DNA from: Arthrobacter sp. E3
Lineage (GTDB): Bacteria; Actinomycetota; Actinomycetes; Actinomycetales; Micrococcaceae
NCBI RefSeq assembly: GCF_017353415.1
Contig: NZ_JAFMPX010000025.1
Span: 1-51,592, forward strand
Direction of reading: 5' to 3'
DNA: 51,592 nucleotides
In this document: piece after piece, positions 36,074 to 44,751 of the stretch
How positions within the stretch are numbered: the first letter of the stretch is position 1
How the letters are laid out: every line of letters begins with the position of its first letter
Translations under genes and position numbers: made by a program
The notes under the pieces: model-generated
What the model saw: the letters and a program-made list of their open reading frames with translations, nothing else
Told to the model about the DNA's origin: nothing
Databases searched by the model: none

Positions 36074-37963
36074 TTAGTCCTCCTCGTCCCACACCGGGGT
36101 CATGTTCCGGGCAACTTGAATTTGGTCGTTGCTGACCCCTGACGGGACCATCGGCCACACCATGGAGTCCGGGCTGACCACAAAATCGATCACAACGGGG
36201 CGGTCATTGATGGCCAGCGCAGCCTCGATCGTGGCGTCAATGTCTTCAACGCGTTCACAGCGCAATCCAACACAGTCATAGGCCTCGGCCAGTTTGACGA
36301 AGTCCGGGACACGGATGGTGTCGTGCCCGGTGTTCAGGTCGGTGTTGGAGTAGCGGCTGTTGTAGAACAGCGTCTGCCATTGACGCACCATGCCCAAGGA
36401 CGAGTTGTTGATAATGGCAACCTTGATGGGGATGTTGTTGATGCGGCAGGTTGCCAGTTCCTGGTTGGTCATCTGGAAGCAGCCGTCGCCATCGATGGCC
36501 CACACCACGCGGTCCGGATTGCCGACCTTGGCACCCATGGCTGCCGGAACCGAGTAGCCCATGGTTCCTGCGCCACCGGAGTTGAGCCAGGAGCGGGGAC
36601 GCTCGTACTTGATGAACTGTGCAGCCCACATTTGGTGCTGCCCCACGCCTGCCGCGTAAACGGCTTCGGGTCCTGTCAGTGCGCCGATGCGGGAGATGAC
36701 GCGCTGCGGGGACATGAGTCCGTCTTCGGGTTCGGTCCAGCCAAGCGGGTAGGTGTCGCGCAGGTTGCCCAGGAACGCCCACCAATCGCCCAGGTCGGGG
36801 GTGCCGTTGGCGTCGAATTCAGCCTTGATGGCGACCGTGAGGTCCGGAATGATCTCCGCTAGGGAGCCTACGATCGGCACGTCGGCCGTGCGGTTCTTGG
36901 AGATCTCGGCCGGGTCAATGTCAGCGTGGATGACTTTGGCGTGCGGTGCGAAACTGCTGAGCACACCCGTCACACGGTCGTCAAAGCGTGCGCCCAAGGT
37001 GATGAGCAGATCCGATTGTTGCAGTGCGGTCACGGCAGAAACCGTGCCGTGCATGCCGGGCATGCCCACGTGCAGGTGGTGCGAGTCAGGGAAGGCGCCG
37101 CGGGCCATCAAGGTGGTGACTACGGGGATGCCTGTCAGCTCGGCGAGGACCATGAGCTTTGCCGAGGCGTCGCACTTGATGACGCCGCCGCCGACGTACA
37201 GCACGGGCTTGGTGGCTTGGCGGATCAGGCGGGCTGCTTCACGCAGCTGCTTTGAATGGCCGCGGGAGACGGGGTGGTAGCCGGGCAGGTCGATAACCGG
37301 CGGCCACGAGAACGTCATGGGGCCCACCTGGGCATCCTTTGACACATCTACCAGAACGGGGCCGGGGCGCCCGGTTGAGGCCAGGTGGAAGGCCTCGGCC
37401 AGAACGCGCGGAATGTCGTTGGGATCGGTGACCAGGTATGAGTGCTTCGTGATGGGCATGGTGATGCCGACAATGTCAGCTTCCTGGAAGGCGTCCGTGC
37501 CGATGACGGCGCTGGAGACCTGGCCGGTGATGGCCACGAGCGGAACCGAGTCCATGTGCGCATCCATGATGGCTGTCACCAGGTTAGTGGCGCCAGGGCC
37601 TGACGTGGCGATACAGACGCCAACTTCACCCGTGACCTGAGCATAGCCCTGGGCGGCGTGGCCGGCTCCTTGCTCGTGACGAACCAGAATGTGGTTTAGA
37701 TCCGAGGCCATGAGGGGGTCGTAGGTGGGAAGGATTGCACCACCGGGCAAACCGAAAATGTCCTTGACACCAAGTTCTTCAAGCGAGCGGACGAGGGCTT
37801 CGGAGCCGCTCATCTGTACGGGGGCCACAACATTGTTGGGACCTACGACGTCGGAGGCTTGGCTTCTTGTGCTCACGACACCTGAGGCGGTGCTGCCTTG
37901 CGCACCGTGCCCGGAGGACTTGGCGGCCATCAGCGCGGGGCTGGCGGGCGTTCCTTTACTCAT
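36074..37963 (-). CDS. ilvB: acetolactate synthase large (catalytic) subunit
   Basis: IlvB condenses two pyruvates, or pyruvate with 2-oxobutyrate, using ThDP, Mg2+ and FAD. In its 629 residues are the N-terminal ThDP domain ([21 protein letters not shown], with [13 protein letters not shown] holding the catalytic Glu), the central FAD domain, and the C-terminal ThDP motif [25 protein letters not shown] at 37963 (MSKGTPAS) follows AAAGGAAG; the frame reaches 37987. Upstream lies a leader peptide with an attenuator, so charging of branched-chain tRNAs most likely controls this operon. Confidence 0.95.
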   Translation of the reverse strand: MSKGTPASPALMAAKSSGHGAQGSTASGVVSTRSQASDVVGPNNVVAPVQMSGSEALVRSLEELGVKDIFGLPGGAILPTYDPLMASDLNHILVRHEQGAGHAAQGYAQVTGEVGVCIATSGPGATNLVTAIMDAHMDSVPLVAITGQVSSAVIGTDAFQEADIVGITMPITKHSYLVTDPNDIPRVLAEAFHLASTGRPGPVLVDVSKDAQVGPMTFSWPPVIDLPGYHPVSRGHSKQLREAARLIRQATKPVLYVGGGVIKCDASAKLMVLAELTGIPVVTTLMARGAFPDSHHLHVGMPGMHGTVSAVTALQQSDLLITLGARFDDRVTGVLSSFAPHAKVIHADIDPAEISKNRTADVPIVGSLAEIIPDLTVAIKAEFDANGTPDLGDWWAFLGNLRDTYPLGWTEPEDGLMSPQRVISRIGALTGPEAVYAAGVGQHQMWAAQFIKYERPRSWLNSGGAGTMGYSVPAAMGAKVGNPDRVVWAIDGDGCFQMTNQELATCRINNIPIKVAIINNSSLGMVRQWQTLFYNSRYSNTDLNTGHDTIRVPDFVKLAEAYDCVGLRCERVEDIDATIEAALAINDRPVVIDFVVSPDSMVWPMVPSGVSNDQIQVARNMTPVWDEED

Positions 37964-38069
37964 CGGTTCTTCCTTTGGGGAACTCATGCTTTTGGGTAAA
38001 TCTTCTTTAGTTTGCGTCTAATTCTGGATGGTACACGCAGTGATACGAGTTGCCGCTGGTGGTGGAAAC

Positions 38070-38108
38070 AAAAAAACCCCTCAGCCCATAAGGCTCTCAA
38101 CGAGGGGT
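38070..38108 (-). terminator. transcription attenuator in the ilvB leader
   Basis: On the minus strand ACCCCTC and GAGGGGT pair, with an inner AGCC/GGCT stem and a TTAT loop, followed by seven T. The 5' arm begins inside the last codons of the leader peptide (38097-38174). Ribosome position would decide whether this hairpin forms. Confidence 0.8.
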
Positions 38109-38174
38109 ATGCACGTGTGGTGACGTTCTCTCATCGAAGAAAATCACAAGGCCCATGACCATGGGTGCGGTCAT
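38097..38174 (-). CDS. ilvB operon leader peptide
   Basis: A 25-codon frame beginning MTAPMVMGLVIFF and ending HTPR-stop. Codons 6-11 read Val-Met-Gly-Leu-Val-Ile, a cluster of branched-chain residues, followed by Phe-Phe. The TGA lies inside the attenuator. No strong ribosome site is seen (GACACGAA precedes the ATG). The design matches the ilvBNC leader attenuation known from Corynebacterium; the link here rests on position and codon content. Confidence 0.7.
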   Translation of the reverse strand: MTAPMVMGLVIFFDERTSPHVHTPR

Positions 38175-38280
38175 TTCGTGTCACGCGCTAGCTAATGACG
38201 ACTGGGAGCTTTGTTTGCATAAGAGTAGTCTCCCGTTTTCCGCTCCGGAGTGTCAAACAGCACCGCCACTATCTCATTAT

Positions 38281-38297
38281 GTGGACATGTAGTCCAC
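38281..38297. promoter_or_regulatory. dyad upstream of the ilvB leader
   Basis: GTGGAC-ATGTA-GTCCAC is a perfect 6-bp inverted repeat about 107 bp before the leader start. TTTGACA (minus strand, near 38255) is a possible -35 box below it, but I could not place a well-spaced -10. An operator for a branched-chain or global regulator is possible. Confidence 0.35.
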
Positions 38298-38321
38298 CTA
38301 GTGGGCACCGAGTCGGAGGCA

Positions 38322-38357
38322 CCTGCCTGAACCGTGTGCTCGCACGGTTCAGGCAGG
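38322..38357 (-). terminator. terminator after ilvD
   Basis: A 15-bp perfect stem, CCTGCCTGAACCGTG against CACGGTTCAGGCAGG, with a 6-nt loop, starts 6 bp past the ilvD stop. No T tract follows. It separates ilvD from the ilvB leader region. Confidence 0.6.
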
Positions 38358-38363
38358 CAGCTC

Positions 38364-40112
38364 CTAGTTGCAGTAGGCGCCGGTGGAGGCGCTGTTGACC
38401 AATTTCACGTACTTGGCCAGTACACCCGTGGTGAACTTGGCTGGCAGAGGTTCCCAACCGACCTTGCGCGCCTCCAGCTCGGCCTCGTCCACCAGCAGGT
38501 CAAAGGAGCGCTTGGCGATGTCGACCCGAATCCTGTCTCCGTCCTTGACGAAGGCGATGGGCCCGCCGTCGACCGCTTCAGGGGCCACATGGCCAATACA
38601 CAGCCCGGTAGTGCCTCCGGAGAAACGGCCGTCAGTGAGCAGGAGGACGTCCTTGCCCAAACCGGCACCCTTGATGGCGCCGGTGATGGCGAGCATCTCG
38701 CGCATGCCGGGTCCGCCCTTGGGCCCTTCGTAGCGGATCACCACGACATCCCCGGCGTGAATTTCTCCATTGTCCAAGGCGGCCAATGCGCCCTGCTCAC
38801 GTTCAAAAACTCGGGCGGTGCCCTCGAAGACGTCCAGGTCGAAGCCTGCGCTCTTCACAACAGCACCGTCCGGGGCCATGGAGCCGTGCAGGATGGTAAT
38901 GCCGCCCGTCTTGTGAATGGGGTTGTCCAGCGCACGCAGCACCTTGCCGTCGGGGTCCGGCGGGTTGATCTCAGCCAAGTTTTCCGCGACTGTCTTGCCT
39001 GTGACGGTGAGGCAGTCGCCATGGATGAGACCAGCGTCGAGTAGTGCCTTCATGATGACGGGCACGCCGCCAATCTTGTCCACGTCGAACATGACGTAGC
39101 GGCCAAACGGCTTCAGGTCACCCAGGTGCGGGATTTTATCGCCAATGCGGTTGAAGTCATGAAGCGTCAGGTCCACCTGTGCCTCACGAGCGATGGCCAG
39201 AAGGTGCAGCACCGCATTGGTGGAGCCCCCGAAGGCCATGGTGACGGCGATGGCATTTTCAAAGGCCTTCTTCGTCATGATGTCCCGGGCACAGATGCCC
39301 TTTTCCAGCAGGTGGACAACGGCCTCGCCGGACTTGCGTGCGTACATGTCGCGGCGGCGGTCGGCGCTGGGCGGGGCGGCCGAGCCAGGCAGCGACATGC
39401 CGAGGGCTTCACCGATGCACGCCATGGTGTTGGCGGTGTACATGCCACCGCAGGCACCTTCGCCGGGACAGATGGCCCGCTCGATCGAGTCAAGATCCTT
39501 CATGCTCATCTTGCCGGCGGCGCAGGCGCCGACGGCTTCGAAGGCGTCAATCAGGGTGACTTCCTTCTCCGTGCCGTCCTCGAGCTTGGCAAACCCGGGC
39601 ATGATCGAACCGGCATAGAGGAACACGCTGGCCAGGTTCAGGCGGGCTGCGGCCATGAGCATGCCCGGCAGGGATTTGTCGCAGCCGGCCAGCAGCACCG
39701 AACCGTCGAGCCGCTCAGCCATCATGACGGTCTCAACGGAATCTGCAATGACCTCACGCGAGACAAGGGAGAAATGCATCCCTTCGTGTCCCATGGAAAT
39801 GCCGTCGGAGACGGAAATGGTGCCGAACTGCATGGGGAAGCCGTCGGCGGCGAAGATGCCCTCCTTGGCGCCCTGCGCCAGCCGGTTCAAGGACAGGTTG
39901 CAGGGGGTGATTTCATTCCACGAACTGGCCACACCAATCTGTGGCTTGCGGAAATCGTCGTCGCCCATGCCGATGGCCCTGAACATACCGCGGGCCGGGG
40001 AGGCATGAATGCCGTCCGTGACCACCCTGCTGCGGGGTTTGACGTCTGGCTTGCCGTCCGCTGTCCGAACGACGTCGCCTGCTGGTTCATTTGAATTGGT
40101 GTCCACGCTCAT
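38364..40112 (-). CDS. ilvD: dihydroxy-acid dehydratase
   Basis: IlvD removes water from dihydroxy-isovalerate and -methylvalerate to give the 2-oxo acids, third step of Val/Ile synthesis, using an iron-sulfur cluster. The 582-residue protein shows [16 protein letters not shown], the cluster-binding region [29 protein letters not shown] and the C-terminal [20 protein letters not shown] at 40112 gives [10 protein letters not shown]. It is transcribed towards ilvB but ends in a terminator, so it is probably a separate unit. Confidence 0.95.
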   Translation of the reverse strand: MSVDTNSNEPAGDVVRTADGKPDVKPRSRVVTDGIHASPARGMFRAIGMGDDDFRKPQIGVASSWNEITPCNLSLNRLAQGAKEGIFAADGFPMQFGTISVSDGISMGHEGMHFSLVSREVIADSVETVMMAERLDGSVLLAGCDKSLPGMLMAAARLNLASVFLYAGSIMPGFAKLEDGTEKEVTLIDAFEAVGACAAGKMSMKDLDSIERAICPGEGACGGMYTANTMACIGEALGMSLPGSAAPPSADRRRDMYARKSGEAVVHLLEKGICARDIMTKKAFENAIAVTMAFGGSTNAVLHLLAIAREAQVDLTLHDFNRIGDKIPHLGDLKPFGRYVMFDVDKIGGVPVIMKALLDAGLIHGDCLTVTGKTVAENLAEINPPDPDGKVLRALDNPIHKTGGITILHGSMAPDGAVVKSAGFDLDVFEGTARVFEREQGALAALDNGEIHAGDVVVIRYEGPKGGPGMREMLAITGAIKGAGLGKDVLLLTDGRFSGGTTGLCIGHVAPEAVDGGPIAFVKDGDRIRVDIAKRSFDLLVDEAELEARKVGWEPLPAKFTTGVLAKYVKLVNSASTGAYCN

Positions 40113-40175
40113 GCTGGCAGTCTACGACCGAAAGCGTGATCCAAGCCACTGTGCCGGTTCGAGTCGTGACGAACC

Positions 40176-40203
40176 CATCGAAGCGAGGAATTTTTCTTCG
40201 ATG
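40176..40203. promoter_or_regulatory. inverted repeat upstream of ilvD
   Basis: CATCGAAG (40176-40183) and CTTCGATG (40196-40203) form an 8-bp dyad with a 12-nt AT-rich loop, 64 bp before the ilvD start. It could be a 5'-UTR hairpin or operator. No T tract is present. Confidence 0.35.
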
Positions 40204-40271
40204 AAACCCACGGAATTTCGGGAGAAATCCACCCCTTTGGTGTGATCTGACTCTCAACGGGACTTTTCGAT

Positions 40272-40300
40272 TTCACAGTCAAGGAAAAAAGCCGTATAGT
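40272..40300 (+). promoter_or_regulatory. promoter of tRNA-Lys
   Basis: TTCACA (40272-40277), a 17-bp spacer and TATAGT (40295-40300) make a near-consensus housekeeping promoter. The start point would be near 40307, leaving a leader of about 57 nt before the tRNA. Confidence 0.6.
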
Positions 40301-40363
40301 TTTATCCCGTTGCGGGGAACACGACGGACACAATCCAGATGTGCTTCACAGCAGCGCTAAGAT

Positions 40364-40436
40364 GCACCTCTAGCTCAATTGGCAGAGCAATTGACTCTTA
40401 ATCAATGGGTTTCGGGTTCAAGTCCCGAGGGGTGCA
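40364..40436 (+). tRNA. tRNA-Lys (anticodon CUU)
   Basis: A 73-nt cloverleaf. The acceptor stem pairs GCACCTC with GGGGTGC and A is the discriminator. The anticodon stem ATTGA/TCAAT holds loop CTCTTAA with anticodon CTT (reads AAG), and the T arm is CGGGTTCAAGTCCCG. CCA is not encoded. A strong terminator follows. Confidence 0.95.
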
Positions 40437-40443
40437 CAGAGAA

Positions 40444-40488
40444 AACCGCTTCAATACTAGTAACAACTAGTATTGAAGCGGTTTTTTT
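40444..40488 (+). terminator. intrinsic terminator after tRNA-Lys
   Basis: An 18-bp perfect stem (AACCGCTTCAATACTAGT, 40444-40461) with loop AACA and its complement (40466-40483), followed by seven T. It is AT-richer than its surroundings and a textbook Rho-independent signal. Confidence 0.92.
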
Positions 40489-40558
40489 ATTGCCCCAGCA
40501 CGTTCGACATCCGTTTATCCCCAACAACTTCATCGATAAGAACTTCAGGAGTCCTTCC

Positions 40559-41035
40559 ATGAGTGAACGCCTTGTTCCCGGCGATTCGGCCCCCGCATTC
40601 AGCCTGCCCAACGCCGAGGGTGGCACCACCGCGCTGGCGGATTTCTCCGGACGCCGGGTGATTGTGTATTTCTACCCCGCCGCAATGACCCCGGGATGCG
40701 CCAAGCAGGCCTGCGACTTTCGGGACAGCCTCGCCTCGTTGCAGGATGCCGGCTACCAGGTGCTGGGCATCTCACCGGACCCGGTGGCGAAGTTGGAGAA
40801 GTTTGCCGCTCGGGACTCCCTCACCTTCCCCCTGCTCAGCGATGCCGACCACGCCGTGGCATTGGCGTATGGCGCTTGGGGAGAAAAGAAGAACTACGGC
40901 AAGATCTACGAGGGCTTGATCCGCTCCACGCTGGTAGTTGATGAAGCTGGCAAGGTTGCCGTGGCCCAGTACAACGTGCGCGCCACCGGGCACGTCGCCA
41001 AGTTGCGCCGCGATTTGTTGCTCGACGCCGTCTGA
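40559..41035 (+). CDS. bcp: thioredoxin-dependent peroxiredoxin (Bcp/PrxQ)
   Basis: A 158-residue thiol peroxidase that reduces H2O2 and organic hydroperoxides in the cytoplasm. The active site reads YPAAMTPGCAKQACDFRD, with the peroxidatic Cys near 47 and a second Cys near 52, the 5-residue spacing of the Bcp/PrxQ group. ATG at 40559 follows CAGGAG. It stands alone between two tRNA genes. A longer frame through the tRNA gene is not real. Confidence 0.94.
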   Translation: MSERLVPGDSAPAFSLPNAEGGTTALADFSGRRVIVYFYPAAMTPGCAKQACDFRDSLASLQDAGYQVLGISPDPVAKLEKFAARDSLTFPLLSDADHAVALAYGAWGEKKNYGKIYEGLIRSTLVVDEAGKVAVAQYNVRATGHVAKLRRDLLLDAV

Positions 41036-41100
41036 CACCTACCGCCTGATCCTCGCCACCCGACACCTATTGGGTGGACCAAGAAGTGGAAGAACAAAAG

Positions 41101-41133
41101 ACCCCCGCCGATTTTCATCAGCCGGGGCCTTTC
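41101..41133. terminator. terminator between bcp and tRNA-Leu
   Basis: CCCCG...CGGGG with a mismatch-containing stem and an A/T-rich loop. Minus-strand T-rich sequence (TCTTTTGTTCTT) follows, so it best serves tRNA-Leu. A second small dyad, CCACCC/GGGTGG at 41056-41077, may serve bcp. Confidence 0.5.
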
Positions 41134-41136
41134 TGT

Positions 41137-41221
41137 TGGTGCGCAAGAGGGGACTTGAACCCCTACGCCCGAAGGCACAGGTACCTAAAACCTGCGTGTC
41201 TACCAATTCCACCACTCGCGC
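41137..41221 (-). tRNA. tRNA-Leu (anticodon UAG)
   Basis: An 85-nt gene including encoded CCA (82 nt without). The acceptor stem pairs GCGCGAG with CTTGCGC. The anticodon stem CAGGT/ACCTG holds loop TTTAGGT with anticodon TAG (reads CUN). There is a long variable arm (TGCCTTCGGGCGT), as expected for Leu, and a T arm with GGGGTTCAAGTCCCC. Confidence 0.95.
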
Positions 41222-41364
41222 AACGCTCGTGAAGCTTGAATCATACTACCGGCTGCAAGCAGTACTTTCGACCACCCTTGCAGCCGTGGAAGGGCAAAAG
41301 CCCAGATTCCCCCACTATGATGAGTGGCTGATGGAACGTTCGCGCTGCAAGGAGAAACGACAAC

Positions 41365-43050
41365 GTGCAAAGCCCCGCCGGCCCCCTGCGAAAGGTGACG
41401 TGGCGTGCGGTGGCCCTGAGCGCCGTCGTTCTTCTGACATCAACAGCCTGCACGGCGACGCCGCTGCCCACCCCCGCCACGACAGCCTCGCCCGCAGCAC
41501 CGGCCCCCACCGCCACGTTCAACTTTGGCACCGGTTCCGAACCGATGGGCTTTGACCCGGCGCTTGTAGCGGACACCGAGTCCTACAGGGTCACGCGCCA
41601 GGTGTTGGAAGGCTTGGTGACGATTGACCCCGTCACGAGCGCACCGGCCCCCAGCCTGGCCACGAAGTGGACCGAGCTCGACAACGGGCTCGGCTACAGT
41701 TTCGCCCTGCGCCCTGACGTGACATTCCAGGACGGTACCGCCTTTGACGCGGCAGCGGTGTGCACGAACTTCCAACGCTGGTTCACCCTGCCCCCTGCCA
41801 TCCGCGGCGACGGTTCAGCCACGATGTTCAAGCAGGTGTTCCGTGGATTCTCAGATGAGCCCGACTACACGATCTATCAAGGATGCAGCGTCGACGGGCC
41901 GCTGAAGGTCACGCTGAGCGTGAAAGTGCGGCTCACCGGTTTCCTGCAAGCCCTCACCCTGCCAGCCTTCGCAATCTCCTCCCCTGCCGCTTTGACGTCA
42001 GGCACAGCGAACGTCCTTGATGAACAGTTTTCCGGCAAGAAGATCTCCCGCTACGCCCAACATCCTGTGGGCACGGGGCCCTTCACCTTTACTTCAGCAA
42101 CCGTCGGTGCCGTCACGATGAACGCGTATCCAAATTATTGGGGCGAAAAGGGTGACATCAAGACGCTGAACTTCAAGACTTTTAACGAACCCGACACCCG
42201 CTATGCCGCGCTGGATGACGGTTCCATTGACGGTTTTGACCCTGTCACGCCCGGCAACTACGACAAACTCATCAAAAACGGCAAGCAGGTGCTCCAGCGG
42301 GACCCGTTTTCAGTCGTGTACCTGGGCATCAACCAAAAGATCCCCGTTCTTGCTGACCGGAAGGTGCGCGAAGCGATTGCCGGATCGATCGACAAGGCCT
42401 CCCTTGTCAGCAACTACTTCATCGCAGGCACTGCGGCCACCGCGCAGTTCATCCCACCCAAGCTCAGCGGCTTCAATAACGCCGTGGAAGGCATCCCCTA
42501 CGATCCGGCGAAAGCCAAGGAGGTGTTGGCCGCCTCCAGCTACAAAGGTGAGGAACTGAAATTTTATTACCCCACCAACGCCGCGCGGCCATACCTGCCG
42601 CTGCCGGAAAAGGTGTATGCACAGATTGCCACGAATCTCACGGCCACCGGATTCAACATCAAGCCCGTTCCCATTCCGTGGAACGAAGGCTACGTCCCCG
42701 CCGTCACCGGCAATGAAGACCACGCGCTGAGCCTGCTTGGCTGGAATGGCAGCTACGCGGATCCGGATAACTTTGTGGGCCCGCTATTCGGCTCCCCCAC
42801 CAAGCTCCTGGGCATGGATGATCCTCAATTGGTCTCCAAAATCACCCGTGCACGCAGCATCCCGGACGGCCCGGACCGCGTGGCGGCCTATGAAGCAATC
42901 AGCAAACAGCTGGCCGCAACGGTTCCGGCTGTGCCGCTTGCATTCCCCATCTCAGCGCTCGCCCTCTCAAGCCGGGTAGTTTTCTACCCCCTGAGTCCCG
43001 TCTTGAACGAGGTCTTCAACAAAGTGAAATTGGCCCCTGCGCCACAGTAG
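41365..43050 (+). CDS. ABC transporter substrate-binding lipoprotein (family 5)
   Basis: A 561-residue exported lipoprotein. A basic start, a hydrophobic stretch (AVALSAVVLLTSTAC) and a lipobox Cys are followed by a Pro/Ala/Thr linker and a family-5 binding protein (SEPMGFDPALVADTESYRVTRQVLEGLV, then YSFALRPDVTFQDGTAFDAAAV). Such proteins bind peptides, nickel or other solutes. No permease or ATPase gene is near, so it is an orphan component here. GTG at 41365 has AAGGAG upstream. Confidence 0.9.
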   Translation: MQSPAGPLRKVTWRAVALSAVVLLTSTACTATPLPTPATTASPAAPAPTATFNFGTGSEPMGFDPALVADTESYRVTRQVLEGLVTIDPVTSAPAPSLATKWTELDNGLGYSFALRPDVTFQDGTAFDAAAVCTNFQRWFTLPPAIRGDGSATMFKQVFRGFSDEPDYTIYQGCSVDGPLKVTLSVKVRLTGFLQALTLPAFAISSPAALTSGTANVLDEQFSGKKISRYAQHPVGTGPFTFTSATVGAVTMNAYPNYWGEKGDIKTLNFKTFNEPDTRYAALDDGSIDGFDPVTPGNYDKLIKNGKQVLQRDPFSVVYLGINQKIPVLADRKVREAIAGSIDKASLVSNYFIAGTAATAQFIPPKLSGFNNAVEGIPYDPAKAKEVLAASSYKGEELKFYYPTNAARPYLPLPEKVYAQIATNLTATGFNIKPVPIPWNEGYVPAVTGNEDHALSLLGWNGSYADPDNFVGPLFGSPTKLLGMDDPQLVSKITRARSIPDGPDRVAAYEAISKQLAATVPAVPLAFPISALALSSRVVFYPLSPVLNEVFNKVKLAPAPQ

Positions 43051-43151
43051 ATTTGGCTGTGGCAGAACCAGCCATCAAGGAAGAATTTAGGCAAGGAGCT
43101 CCTGCCGCGATACGCTTCTAGCGCCAGTAAGAGCCTCTACCGGAGTTGACT

Positions 43152-44639
43152 GTGACCTTCATCTCGAACACCAAAGACGCTGACGTTGTCCTCATTGGAG
43201 GCGGCATCATGAGCGCCACGCTGGGCACCATGCTCAAGCAACTCGAACCAACTTGGAAGATCGCGCTGTTTGAACAGCTTGATACTCCCGGGTTGGAGTC
43301 CTCAAGTCCGTGGAATAACGCCGGCACCGGCCACTCCGCGCTCTGTGAGCTCAACTACACCCCGGCTGCCGAAGACGGTTCGGTCAACCCTGCCAAAGCG
43401 ATCAACATCAATGAGCAGTTCCAACTCTCGCGCCAGTTCTGGTCGCACTTGGTGGACCAGTCCCACATTGGCTCCCCCAAGGGCTTCATCAACACCGTCC
43501 CACACATGAGCTTTGTCATTGGCGAAGAGAACCGCAAGTTCTTGAAGACTCGTTACGAAGCGTTGAAGCCAAACCCCGTTTTTGCTTCCATGCTGTACAG
43601 CGACGATCCCGCAACCATTGCCAAGTGGGCACCGCTTGTGATGAACGGCCGGGATCCGAAGGAAGTCGTGGCGGCAACGTACGCCGAGGAAGGCACAGAC
43701 GTCGACTTTGGTGCGTTGACCCGTGAACTGATTGGCTACATGGCCAACAGCGGGGTCGAAGTCAACTACGGCACCACCGTCACCGACGTCGCACGAACCC
43801 CGGACGGTCAATGGGACGTTTCCCTCAAGCACCCGAAGTCCGGCGAGCACAGCAAAGTCAAGGCAAAGTTTGTATTTGTCGGCAGTGGCGGCGGCGCCCT
43901 GCACTTGGTGCAGCGTTCAGGCATTCCCGAAGGCAAGGGCTATGGCGGCTTCCCCGTCTCCGGCCAGTTCTTCCGCTGCACGGACCAGCTGATCGCGTCC
44001 CAGCACAGCACGAAGGTCTACGGCCAGGCGTCGGTTGGCGCACCGCCAATGTCCGTGCCGCACCTGGATACCCGCTTCGTTGACGGCGAACGCTCATTGC
44101 TGTTCGGCCCGTATGGCGGCTTCTCCACCAAGTACCTCAAAAACGGCAGCTACATGGACCTGCCCGGTTCCATCCGACCCAACAACATCATCCCAATGCT
44201 GGCCGTGGGCAAGGACAACCTCGACCTGGTGAAATACCTTGTGGGCGAAGTGACGAAGTCCCGCGGCGGAAAAGTCCATGCCCTCAACGAGTACTTCCCG
44301 GAAGCCAACGGCGAGGACTGGGAATTGATCACGGCAGGTCAGCGCGTGCAGATCATCAAGAGGGACGCCAAGAAGGGCGGAATCCTGCAGTTCGGCACCG
44401 AGGTCATCACGGCAGCCGACGGGACCCTCTCCGCTCTGCTGGGCGCCTCCCCGGGAGCCTCCACGGCAGTGCCCATCATGATCGAACTGTTGCAGCGTTG
44501 CTTCCCGCGCCAGTTCAAAATGGACTGGCAGCAGTCCTTGCGCGTCATGATGCCCACCTATGGCACCAAGTTGAATGAAAATGCGGAACTTTTCCAAAAG
44601 ACGCTGGCTGCCACAGCTGCTTCCCTGCAGCTGGACTAA
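43152..44639 (+). CDS. mqo: malate:quinone oxidoreductase
   Basis: Mqo oxidises malate to oxaloacetate at the membrane and passes electrons to the quinone pool through FAD. The 495-residue protein has the FAD fold [23 protein letters not shown], the Mqo family segment [21 protein letters not shown], and [20 protein letters not shown] with [12 protein letters not shown] at 43152 follows GGAG by 7 bp; a TTG 6 bp earlier is the other choice. Confidence 0.95.
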   Translation: MTFISNTKDADVVLIGGGIMSATLGTMLKQLEPTWKIALFEQLDTPGLESSSPWNNAGTGHSALCELNYTPAAEDGSVNPAKAININEQFQLSRQFWSHLVDQSHIGSPKGFINTVPHMSFVIGEENRKFLKTRYEALKPNPVFASMLYSDDPATIAKWAPLVMNGRDPKEVVAATYAEEGTDVDFGALTRELIGYMANSGVEVNYGTTVTDVARTPDGQWDVSLKHPKSGEHSKVKAKFVFVGSGGGALHLVQRSGIPEGKGYGGFPVSGQFFRCTDQLIASQHSTKVYGQASVGAPPMSVPHLDTRFVDGERSLLFGPYGGFSTKYLKNGSYMDLPGSIRPNNIIPMLAVGKDNLDLVKYLVGEVTKSRGGKVHALNEYFPEANGEDWELITAGQRVQIIKRDAKKGGILQFGTEVITAADGTLSALLGASPGASTAVPIMIELLQRCFPRQFKMDWQQSLRVMMPTYGTKLNENAELFQKTLAATAASLQLD

Positions 44640-44658
44640 GTAAGGCGCCGAAGCAGCG

Positions 44659-44694
44659 CAAGCAGCTGAAGTGGGACAAGCAGCTGGAGTGGGG
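44659..44694. repeat. short 18-bp tandem repeat between mqo and the RND gene
   Basis: CAAGCAGCTGAAGTGGGA and CAAGCAGCTGGAGTGGGG follow each other directly, then CAAACAAG begins a third partial unit. It starts 20 bp after the mqo stop. Its role is unknown; replication slippage is the plain explanation. Confidence 0.6.
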
Positions 44695-44751
44695 CAAACA
44701 AGTTTCTCCCGGTGCCGGACGGGGCCGGCATAACGCAGTGGGAGTGTGTTG

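Noticed and set aside
40364-40488. Phage or island attachment site at tRNA-Lys
   Set aside because: The following repeat is a terminator stem. No direct copy of the tRNA 3' end and no integrase gene was seen nearby.
40379-40558. Extension of the peroxiredoxin frame into the tRNA and terminator
   Set aside because: It would translate a tRNA gene and a terminator hairpin; the start at 40559 fits family length.
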